DNA from: Ligula intestinalis
Taxonomy: Eukaryota > Platyhelminthes > Cestoda > Diphyllobothriidea > Diphyllobothriidae
DNA length: 64,000 nucleotides
Direction: 5' to 3'
Assembly: GCA_036362985.1 (NCBI GenBank)
Contig: JAYGXS010000003.1
Coordinates: 80,924,403-80,988,402, forward strand
The notes beneath the pieces are model-generated. The model ran no database searches and had not been told where the DNA came from. It saw only the letters and a program-made list of their open reading frames with translations. Of the stretch, positions 34,001 through 46,000 are shown one piece after another. Each line of letters begins with the position of its first letter. The first letter of the stretch is position 1. The position numbers were made by a program, and so were the translations under genes.

Positions 34001-37000
34001 GTAATATATACGTTAGTTGGCGGTTCCTGTGGCATAGAAGAGAAGCCAACTGACTCATGCGGATGTGATCGATAGGTTGTTAATTATGCCTGTTTGAATG
34101 CAGTATCTTTAGCACAGTTAAAATAAAAGCAGCCTTCAAGGTTGAGAAGGAATTTATTTCTCAGAAGACAGCTGCAGACTGCGATTGCGTCTTGAATTCT
34201 TAGCATTTACATACAAATGCAAGTAAACACTGCTAACATTATGCAAATAATCTGCAACGGCTCCCATAGCATTTAAAACATATTTTTTTACGCTTCGGCG
34301 CATGTCAAACACTGTATTCCTAAAAAAGCTATTTTTAAATGAAATAATTGCTTTTCACAATTGAAAAATAAAGTTACAAGAAGGTGTATTCGTAAAAAAC
34401 TATAGTAGTATGACGATTTCTGCATACGTGATAAACATTTACAGATGAATGTTGGTCACTTATCATCATTCCAATCTGAGTCTTTATATTGAGAATAAGA
34501 AAACTCGGTCGCTTGGTCAATACGTTTATTCGCCTGACGTTTCGACATCCGTCGGGGATTCATCACCAGAGACATGAGTAGGAAACAGTAGCAGAAACGG
34601 ATAATGCATGCAGAGCAGTTTGCAGTTTTTCTGGGATACAGTCATTACTGCAATCATACAGCGTCAAGTAACGTTAATTGCCTTCTTGCGCATGGATTGC
34701 TTGTCAGACGGCACGCGGGCTCTGACCTGTTGAACTTTCATCATGGGTGGTAGGCTTAGGCGTGATGATTGTTCGGCCATCTGGCTCTCCTGTGTAGGCG
34801 TAAGATGAGGCGGTGGCCTGCCCCTTCCTCAAGTGATGACATGCTTTGGCCAAATTGAGTCTCAGCATTAAATATGGACTGGGCACTTGAACTTACACTT
34901 GCAATTTTTTATGGATTGGGGGCCCGTGAACCATAACTCAAGTAGTTCTCGGTGCACCCGTAGTCGTCAGGTTGTTATGATTGTTACTGGTAGTTTCCTA
35001 GGATATGTATTAAACTCTCAGTCGATGATTATGCATCTATTTCGCTTAAATGATTTAAACACTGCTAAGTTTCTAATCTCCGGTAAACCGTGCATAAGAG
35101 CATCTGGCTTTGAATATCCGTTGGCAAAAGCAAAAGTCTACTACAACAGCCTGTGTATTTTGCAATTCTTCTCCGCCAAAGCTGGTGGATTTTGTGTCAG
35201 ATAAAATATTAATTTTGACCTGAATCTTTAAATGGTTGTTGAAAGCAGTTTGCTTAAAGTGTGCCCATTATTTCTTGGTGAACGTAAAAAATCACCTAAA
35301 TCCCACGCATTACCCCCACAAGAGCGACAGTTTTTCTCCTAAAAATCCCTGAGGAGTTTTTTCACTGTCTGCTCCTATTTTCATCCTATGACACAGGACT
35401 ACTGGCCTCGCCAACAGTCTGAGAAACAAATTTTCTGATACCACTGCACATATGTACAAATAAGGCACTCAAAGGAATTTTTCCTACATATTCCTCAATA
35501 TACTGATACTGAGAAGCAAGCATTAATTTATCTGCTTTGGGGTGGTTGTCGGTTTTCAGTTGGGATTTTATTAGCTAAGAATGACAGACAGGTCTTAACC
35601 TCTCATTTGGATTACCCCAGCCTTTTTAGTGATATTCCTAAACTAGTAAGTTGCTCGACATTATTTATATTTTATCCTGCTAGTATGATTGATCATTGTA
35701 TTTCTGTGTTTGGATATCTCAAATACTCGGCTGAAAGTTTCAATGTTTTTCTTGCAAAAACAGTCCTGGGATATGGTCAGCAAAATCTTTGCGTACACCA
35801 ACCACACCGTCTTGCCCGAGGCTCTTGAACGTTGGCCAGTAGACATGATAGAAAGAATGCTCCCGCGCCACCTGGAAATTCTGTACAAAATCAATTACGA
35901 CTTTCTTGAGGTAAGTGAAACGAAAGTATACCTTTTCCATCTAAAAAACACTCCAATTTTATTCGGTTGAATCTAATTGTGGCGAACTGTGTCGCCATTT
36001 AGCGTTAGTGAAGATTTGATAGTTATTTTAAAAGTACACCTTAATGACTTCAATAAAAAGCTCTTTGACGAACATTATCGATTCATGGCTCTAATTCAAA
36101 CAACATTTTTCTTCAGTTGATTAAAACACGCTACCCAGGCGATGTTGGGAAACTGAACCGCATGTCCATGTTCAATGACGACGGCTTTAAGAAGATTAAT
36201 ACGGCTCACCTCTGCATCATTGGTTCGCACGCCGTTAACGGTGTATCAGCCATTCACAGTGAGCTACTGAAGCGTTCAGTGTAAGTTGTTTTATATGTTA
36301 TTTTATTGGCGAGCTCAACAGTTTCAAAGACTTCTACGAATTATGGCCTGAGAAATTCCAGAATAAGACAAATGGTGTAACACCACGACGTTGGTTGAAG
36401 CTCTGTAACCCGAATCTCTCTAAACTACTAAATGACAAACTCGGCGAGGAATGGGTCATTGATTTCGAACGCATTAAAGATCTCAAGAGGTATGCTGACG
36501 ATGGGGAAGTTCTCCAGAATCTCCTGACGGTAAGGCTTCCTACCTTTCCCTGGTAAATAGTCCTTTCAGTGTTTTCCCTGCGTTTTTAGCCATGTTCATT
36601 TCTTTAATACAAAGGTTTAAGAATTTTGGCATTATCACTGGAAAATATGTCACCTAGTGGTTTTAATAATGCTCTGTAAAGAAGGAGAGTCTATTTTCAC
36701 TTATGTTTTTCCCGCACTTTTTAGATTGGACCGCATGATAACCAATTACAAAATCCTGCCAGATTCAAAAATGTCCATGCAAACCGAGTTATATAAATTA
36801 GGGAAAAGTAAGCAGCACGGCATAGCAAGCAGCTTGAGTATGCCAGGCAGGATAGCGCATTTATAGCGAGGGCTTAATTAGTTAAGCAGAAAAAGAATGT
36901 TATTCGCTTTCCGGTATGGTAAGACAACGTTCTAGAGTCACGCAGAAACTGGAATAGCCTGAGAAAAACAATAGCGAAGATCTTCACAGCCACATCGATA

Positions 37001-40000
37001 AGACTTATGTCGCGTCACTGGTGTTCTATTGGCCCCTAATTCCTGTAACTGCCGCTTGTTTTTTTGTCGCTTTTAACTCCGACGATGGACTTCATTAAGA
37101 AGTTAAAAGCTAAGCCGAATAGCCATCTTTTTGATCTATACGTACATAAAATTCGAATATTCGTGTCAATTCGTAAGAATAACATTTTGTAGTTCACAGC
37201 CTGTAAAAGGACTTTATATATTCAGCTCATGCATGTTGAAAATGGTCTGATTCGTTCCACTTGCCCATTTAGATCAAAGATGAGAACAAACAGAAATTTG
37301 CCAACTACCTATATCACAGTCTCGGAGTTCAGATCGATCCAAATACATTGTTTGATATACAGGTAAGTAGAAGTGCTACCCAAATAAACTTAAATATAGG
37401 CCACTTCATATCTCTTGTTCGTTTGCACCCTATTTGGAGCCACTAAACGGCTTCTATGGTATACACATGCAATGTATGCGGTTTAATTCTTTGAGAACTT
37501 ATCATTATTATGCTACTTTTGTCAAGTAAGTAGTCCTGTATGATAACTCTTTCGGCTGACTATTAGCTGCACTCTTTTCACCTGCAATCATGTAACTGAC
37601 GTACTTTTGGATTTTTATTAGACCTGGCTACATTTTCTAGCCATTGTGTTGCTAATAGGGACCTTCAGGCCGTTCGCCATTTTTGTCCTTAATAAAAATG
37701 AACTGAATTGAAGATATTGTGCACATTCGACTTCGCTTTCAGGTCAAACGAATCCATGAGTACAAACGTCAGTTACTGAACGTTCTCCACGTCATTACCT
37801 TGTATAATCGCATTCGTAAGGATCCTCGTGCTGATATCGTTCCACGGACAATTATGATCGGAGGCAAAGCTGCCCCCGGCTACCACATGGCTAAGATGAT
37901 CATTAACTTGGTCAACTGCGTCGCTGAGAAAATTAATCATGACTCAACTGTTAACGGAAAATTAAAAGTAAGCTACAAACGAGTGTGCTATTTAATATCA
38001 TTACCTATAACGGCATTTGACCTCTCAGCAAAAAATCTGATTGTGCTCCTTTTCTTTCGTGCCTTTACAGGTAGTCTTCTTGACAAACTACCGCGTGACC
38101 TTTGCACAACACATTTTCCCAGCTGCCGAATTGTCTGAGCAGATTTCCACTGCTGGTACGGAAGCCTCTGGAACTGGAAATATGAAGTTTATGGTAAAAG
38201 CCTTTGTTCGTTTGCTGAACTACTGGTTTCACGTCAAACAGCAAAGCTATCATTGTAATACATTCGACGTGTTTGAATATATCAGTACGTGCCAAAAAGC
38301 TTGGCCTCGGAGGTTATCGAATGACCAGATATCTCAGTCGTGTTGATATGTACTTGTGTCAGGAGCGATTGAATGGGGATATCATATTGAGATTCAGTGG
38401 ATTTCGTAGGTGAAAGCCAAATTGAACCTATGACAGTCTGGTGCACGCTAGGCAACCAGATGGTGGGGCGCGCTCAGATGACTAGTTTACTTTTGTCAGC
38501 TACTTCGATTGAATCCACTACTGGTCCTGTTGTTATTGTCTGATCATTGAAAAAGAGTGGTTGGCAGAGACCGGAAACGCTGTCCTGCCTTGTCCCTAGT
38601 TTATATAATTGTTGCGTGAATCGTATTTGGCAGACACGTTAGGGATTTCGGATATTTTCCGTTTGCGGTAAAGACTGTTAATATCGTTATGTGTCAGCAG
38701 TGCCTTTTTGACTTCGGAGGTTGATTTATTGTTTGGTGTTAAGGAAGGGGGTTAGGGTCTTAATGGAATATACGCTTTTATCCGACATTGTTTTGGTATG
38801 AATGATTACTGTTGAGGATGACCAAGTATAGTTGACTGTTGGGATTCAATAACTTATGGGGGATTAGAGTTTAAGTTAGTGTCAAGGTTAGGGTTAAGGA
38901 AAAATTTAGGGCTAAGGTAAGGTTTAAAGTTATTGGCTACTAAACATTCGGTTATGTCCTTATTAGAAAATCAGTTATTCTTTATCGTTTTCATCCATTT
39001 GTTTTATTCGTTTCAGCAAAACTAAATGGGTAATAGTAACGATAGTAGATTGCTTAGAGTTTTTGAAATAGGCCGCTTAGTAGTGACTAGCCATTCGTTA
39101 AACGGTTTGCGACATAACTGCTACAGCACACTGTTTTAAAAATAGTGTTGCTTCATAAACTGCTTGCAACTTTCGACCTCTAAAATGTTCTTACTAGTTA
39201 CCATTTCCCCACCCGCAAAACTTTTGAATGCCACCGTTGCCGGATAACACGAGTTACTGGTCTGGGGTTTCGCACTACGGCAGCGTTTCAATCGTTGCCA
39301 GGCCGTTGAAGTGGGAGAGTGTGCGTAAGTTGCTTCTTTGGATTTAGGAGGACGTCCAAGAAATTAAACAAACCTGCTGCCTTATTTAGCACCATAAGGA
39401 TGGAATGTTACCTGGTAGCTACTTCGCATCCGTCAAATGATTACCTTAACGCGTCCGCTTAGGGTAACGAACGTGTGCAGGATCAGAAAAAGTAATATTA
39501 ACTATTGTGCTACACCTCGTCGGTGCTTACACACGGACTGAACACAGAAGCCAGCGTAACTAAGAGAGCTGTACTAAAACAAGACTTCTCCGGCACCGTG
39601 AGCAAGCAAAATTCTTCCTCGCTATAAGCTAATTCACGCGAAATTTTCAGATACTACACTCACTCTGTGGGACCTACTGCGGCCGCCGATCGAATTGCCA
39701 TATGTTACTCTCCTATTTCAGCGCGCGTATGCTTGAGCAATATAACCCCAGCAGGCATGAGCACAGTAATTGCTTTGCTGTCGTATTCTAAGAAAACGAT
39801 TCCAAGTCCGCCTAACTTGTCGATGGGACATCCTTAAAATTTGCAAGTTTAGTAACGGTCTCCTAAAAGCATGTGATATTATTACCAAGTGAATTTTGTC
39901 GTTGTTATCTGGATTCCACAAACCGAATTCCTCGCGTTTCGTCTATTGCTTGCATGTTACATTTTTCTTTGATCCTTCCAAACAGTTGCTATTAAAATTA

Positions 40001-43000
40001 AGGTTTTGATCTAATCTGTAAGCTAGATATAAAAATGAATTAAGGTTAACTTGCCTGCTTTTTTGAAAGAGATGCTCAAAGGACTAAATTATAATTTGAA
40101 TCTTCTTTTGCAGATGAACGGAGCTCTGACCATTGGCACGTTGGACGGAGCAAATGTTGAAATGTGCGAAGAATGCGGCAGCGAGAATATCTTCATCTTC
40201 GGTAATACCCTAGAAAACGTCGAGGAGCTTAAATCCAAGGGGTAAGTTAGTTGAAAAAATATTAATGTCAGCGTTTTTTGCATACTTCTGCACACTCCAC
40301 GTAATAAGTTCATTCATGTTAAGAGTCAGCCGTTAAGTTGAGGCAGGGTTTGAACAATTATGCACAGGCGAGACAGATCGAGGCACTGGTCTGTTTTTGG
40401 AACGAAGAACGAGATGATCAGTTGGCCACAATCGCAGTAAATTGATTGGCATAGCCCATGTACGCTTAAAGGTCGTACAATTATGTGAGTTCTGGGAGAC
40501 CGCTAACTTAAAATAGGCCGTGCATGGCACTTGTCGATTCCGAGGAACAAAGAGGCCTTTGTGGCGATCAATAATTTTATCTGTCTTCGTTGGCTACAGA
40601 AAAAGGTTGGTGGGGGAATCTCGGTTATCCTTCGGTTTATCAGGTCGCGTTGACTTCTTTTGGTTCTGTCAGTCGATTGCACAGAGCGTCTAAACGCAAT
40701 TTCAATTCTTTATTTTGACTGATTTTAAAATGCCAATAGAAGTAGATTTTCGAGTTCCAGAAAGCAGTTCATAAGAAGAGGATGCGACCACTGGAACCAT
40801 TGTTCCATTGGTCGCACCGTCTTCTTCTGATTCTAAATGCCCTTGTTTTGCAACGGCTTTAATAAAACTCGGCTATTTTGTTTACAGGAATCTCAGGTGA
40901 CATTCAGATATGTGGCCCCAGTGGGTAAATCGGTGGTAAATATTCCGTTAACAGCGGTATCATGGTTGGAGTAAACGAAATTAGCCGATAGCTAGCAGAT
41001 GGTTTCAATACACAAATAAATCGTGTAAACGCTAGTCCTCAATTTGAAGCACTAAAATTAAGAAGTGCGAACGGGCGGAAAAAGTAAAATCGAGGTCTTT
41101 GGTTAGGTACTTCTGACGAACTGATCTCAGCCCGTGATGATCATGACAGGGCAAGAGGAAGTGTGAAAACTTAAGACATACTCGAAGTTTTGAACGTTGA
41201 TAGTCTATAACCTTATGCTAAAACTATGTCTAAAGCCTAAACGTCACCTTTAACACCTTGCACCAAATTGTAATCCCTAGCCCAACCTTAGCATGAATAC
41301 TCACGTCTAATTCTAATCAACAATCTCAACCTACAGTCTATAACACTACAATCAACCAGTAGTGGAACTCGACCTAGTCGAAGAGTCGGGTATCCACGAA
41401 AATGTGAAGACCTGGGAGTCGAACCCTGTACGTTGGGGCAACAGGCATACGGTGTCGCCACTAGACTAGCAGACCACGATGAAGGGACTGAACATTTTGC
41501 TTACTCAAGGGGTGTCGTGCTTAACACAGCCCCAAAAACCAAGCAGGCGGTGTCTAAGATACCAGTAAGAACTAGTCTGGTTACGTCTCCCAGAAAGCCC
41601 AAGACGCCACCGACTACCACACAAAAAGGTGGCCTTGGCACAAAAGAGGATTTGTCGGGTCCTCCCATTTATCAAATGCCGGAGCTTAGGGATCTCACAG
41701 CCCAAGTCGAGGATACCCACACGTCGGTAGGGTCCACTTATAAACCTCATAGCCTGTTATTTAATCGCAGCCAGTGCATCGTCATACAAGGCATGCCTGA
41801 ATCTTCTTCGGAGACCCCAAAGAATAGAATTGACCATGATATGGATTTATTCCGCAAATACATTAAACTTCTCCTACATGAAAATGAAGAAATGATGGTC
41901 CCCGTCCTAAAATCATTTATGATGGGCCTGAAGAAGGGTCCATATACGGACTCGGGTCAACCCAGACGAATAAAATTTATACTCAAGCACGAAAAACAAG
42001 CGAAGCTTCTGTTGAACAGGAAATCACAACTATGGAACAAGTACCCACCAGTTTTTTTTTCAGTGGGAGTACTCGCCGGCCGAGAGGGAGAAGTGAAGGG
42101 CACTGAAAACCGAACTTCACAGGAATAATGAACGGGGAAATCATGACCGCCCAGAAGTCATTCCTCTGGAGACAGCCAATAACGCTAATTTTTACAGACA
42201 AAAAGCAGACCAAAACTCAGGCAATAAAGTAGCTAATTCGCAGAGACCTTCCGGCTCCCTCGACCCACAAATCGCTCAGAACTCTATGCCGGCGAAGCTG
42301 CGCTTTCTTTATACGAACGCACAGAGTTTGCTTCAGAAGTTTGACGAGATCAAAGTTTGTATAGCTGACCTACAGCCGGATGTCATATACATTACAGAGA
42401 CCTGGCTACAGGCCGGCAAAAAGGATGCCGAAATTGTACACGGAGAGTACCAAGTTTTTCGTCGGGACGGGATACATAGGAGGGGAAGAGGAATAACAGT
42501 GTCAAGAAGGGCATCATTGCGTCAGAACGCAACATTAGTTCTTGTCATGATTGTGAAGCGCTATGGATTAAACTGAAAACGCGTGGTGCACCCACTTAAC
42601 ATTTCCTGACTGTCTATAAACCGCCAAATCAATCTCCAGAGGGTGGCGAGACCTTTTTTGGACTAATGCGTGAACTGGCTCAGAATGAAAATGCGCTGAT
42701 CACTGGAGATTTGAACGCTCCACTGATTAACTGGGATGAGCTATCAGTTAAGGGTTATCATGAGTCTTTTAGCTCCAGATTCTTTAAGCTGACGGGGGAC
42801 TTCTCTCTCGTGCAGAATTTTGGATTCCCAACGAGAATAAAAGAAACATAAACAGCGAACTGTTTGGACCTCGAATTATTGAAAGACCCGATTGATACAA
42901 GCGAAATTAGGTCAATCACGCCTCTTGGAAAGAGTGATCATGTCATGATCCTGTGGGACTATGCTTCAAACAACAATCAACCGAGCAATACGGAGGTTCG

Positions 43001-46000
43001 GTTAGACTACGGGTGCGGAAATTACACCGCAATGAGAAATGAACTAGCAGCAATAAATTGGTATGATCTTCTAACCGGTAGTCCGGATGCCGACAGGAAC
43101 ACTGTCAGGGATCTTATAAGCGAAGTTATGCATCGAAACTGTCCACTGAAAAACTTACAAAAGGTGAGCAGGCCCTTCTGGTTAACGTAAGATCGGAAGA
43201 GCCAAATAAACCGCAAGAACAAACTCTGGAGAAGGTATGCATCAACACGCCAGCCATCAAACTACGAAGAATTCCGCCAAAAGTGGAACGAGGTTAGATT
43301 AAACATTCGAAAAGCGCGGAAAGAATACGAAGCGAAAATTATCGAGCGGGCCGTAACGAAGCCAAAGGTGCTCTACAGTTACATCAACAGCAGGCTAAAA
43401 AACAAAGACACAGTTACAGTACTATGAGGTGAAAATAATGAGGAAATTATCGACAATCTCGAAAAAACAGAACACATTAGCAAGTTTGTTGCATCTGTTT
43501 TCACTGAGGAACTGAATTTTAATCCGACAGACTTCACTGCAGAGAGTAATGGCAGAATCATGGAGGACCTCCGTTTCACAGAAGAAGATGTAAAGAATGA
43601 ATTTCTTGCGCTTAATGAAGCTAAGTCTCCCGGTCCAGACAAAATACCAGCAAAGGTACTGCAAGAGTTGGCTTCGGAACATTCCAGACCGCTTACGCAT
43701 ATTTTAGTTGTCTTTTGATCGAGGCCTCCTCCCATCCGATTGGAAAGTTGCGAACATATACCCTATTCACAAGGGTGGATCCAGAACCAGCGCGAACAGC
43801 TATCGACCAGTGAGCCTAAATTGCATTTGTTGTAAATTTATGGAAAGGATCATCAAAAAGGCCACTATGAAGTTCCTCGAAGAAAAAAACTTCTTTGATG
43901 GTGCCAAACACGGGTTTCGAGGAAACCACTCCTGCCTGACCAAGATGCTTTATTCTATGGAGCAGTGGTCCAAGTCATTAGACGAAAATACCCCCGTAGA
44001 TGTTGTTTACATAGACTTTAAAAAGCCTTCGATAATGTCTCACCAACGGCTTCTCTACAAGGTTGGCAAATCCGGGAAAAGGGGCAATAGACTTAATTGG
44101 GTAGAAGATTTTCTCATAGGCTGATCGCAGTCCGTGTGCGTCGGAAACGCAAAATCCTCTTCAGTGCCAGTTGCGAGTGGAGTGCCTCAGGGCTCCGTTC
44201 TTGGGCCACTGTTGTTCCTAATCTACGTCAACGACTGTAGGCATGGACTGGTCAGTAATGGAGTCTTGTTTGCAGCCCATCAGAAACGCTTATGATGAAC
44301 AAACTCTGCAAGAAGGACTTGACTGCCTTGGTTTGATTGATTGGTGCCACGATACTGCCTTTATCTATTGCGTTCAATAATGCAGGCAGGATTCCGGGTG
44401 TCTTATGCCGGCATCCTGACTAACTTAAAGGGAATATTTATATCCAGCAATCTACGAAACTTAAATAAGATTCCTATTTCTGCGCCGTTTCCTTCGTGTT
44501 TACTCATCGATGGGGTACATTTATTGGCCTTAAAAGTCGTTTCGAAAAAAACTATAAATTAACCAATGAATGGCCTAAGACACACTTTACTAAACGGAAG
44601 CTTCTGACACTGATATTTGCGTTTAACTTCCGGCATCAGTGGCCCTAAAAAGCTATAAAACCATGTTAATTGGATAGTTCTATTCACACATTAATAGCAC
44701 TGCTTAATTCCTTGTAAAAAGGGTTTTTTAGTTTAGTATGATCATCACTTTTATTCCAATTTTTAACATACAGAAAAAGTGCTTCCAAATTAGCATAATA
44801 AATGAGAGTTAAAGATTCACCATCGAAAATAATCGCTTGTGTAAATGTGCTCTGCCCAGATTCTTTACTGTGTGTTGGCGTTTTATAAATTTTTGATTAA
44901 CTCAGGTCCCCATGTATAGCCGAACGAGGCCTTCGAATTTTTCAAATATAGCATGCCTTTACGTTTACCACTGTTTTACAGTATTGTTAGGGATTTTGAC
45001 GGCCTTCTATAATTGAACAATTCATTGTTAAAAATTTCAGTTACACTCCCAATCCTTACATTTCGCACTCGCCCGAATTACGCCAGGCGCTGGAGCAGAT
45101 TCGTGACGGTTTCTTCTGCCCCGAAGACAGGGATCGCTTCAAACAAATTTACGAACATTTGGCTGGGAACGATTATTACCTGCTTTGTGCGGATTACGAA
45201 AAATACATCAATGCCCAAGCAGCTGTGGAAGATGCCTACAGGGTATTTCTGAAATTGCACATTTTTTAAAATGTATTTTAACTTCAAAAAAGAGTTTGAC
45301 CATTGTTGGTGTATTTTTTTCCGGCACTTAACTCTTTGAAAGTAGATGTAATCGCTGGAACATGAATTCTATTCACCTGACATTTTGAAGTTCTGCACGA
45401 ACCCTTCATCAGAGACAATAGCAGAATCTGATAATAAATACATTAGGATTTGCTGTATTTATAAGACGCAGGCGCTATATTTCTGCACAGTAATCACACT
45501 TAACGATTTCCCTATCGAGAATAATTGCACACTTATATGCTTATTGCTTGATGGCCGGCGTTCGGGTCGTGGCCCGCTGAACGGTCGTCAGACCCGGTAT
45601 TGATACTGGTAGTGTTTCGAAGGAAGACCACTTTTGCATAAATTTTACGTCGATTCGTCATAATGTTGGCAATTTTTAGGTGGAATTATGACTTATTTTA
45701 TTCACGGTGATGAACTGACGCTTTGCTGACAATTTTGGAATGGCATGATCAAAATAAAGCATTTCTCTCTCCCTGTCAGGTCGATGCATACAACAGCGAT
45801 GTGACTTTATCCATTTTTGGTTCCAAGTCACTTGTATCCCTACATTATATTATTTATTTCAATAAATGTGCCTTTTTCCCTTTCTACAAAACCAAAGGAT
45901 CGCAGACGGTGGGCCCGTATGTCTCTAATGAATATCGCCACCAGTGCGAAATTCTCGTCTGACCGAACTATTGCCGAGTATGCGCGGGAGATTTGGGGCG

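Larger units (their letters stand above)
41478..44370 (+). mobile_element. Family-2 LINE in glycogen phosphorylase intron 12 (D)
   Basis: Same sense as the host gene. ORF1 (to 42128), endonuclease (42286-43190) and RT (to about 44330) in broken frames; the 3' part of RT is missing. Family assignment rests on shared ORF1 core and RT motifs with A. Confidence 0.85.
40242..45040 (+). other. Intron 12 of glycogen phosphorylase, 4.8 kb, hosts LINE D
   Basis: Largest intron. Holds an imperfect palindrome (40773-40828), a CCTAA-like tract (41229-41345), a tRNA-like block and LINE D. About 700 bp after D (44371-45040) shows nothing. Confidence 0.8.
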
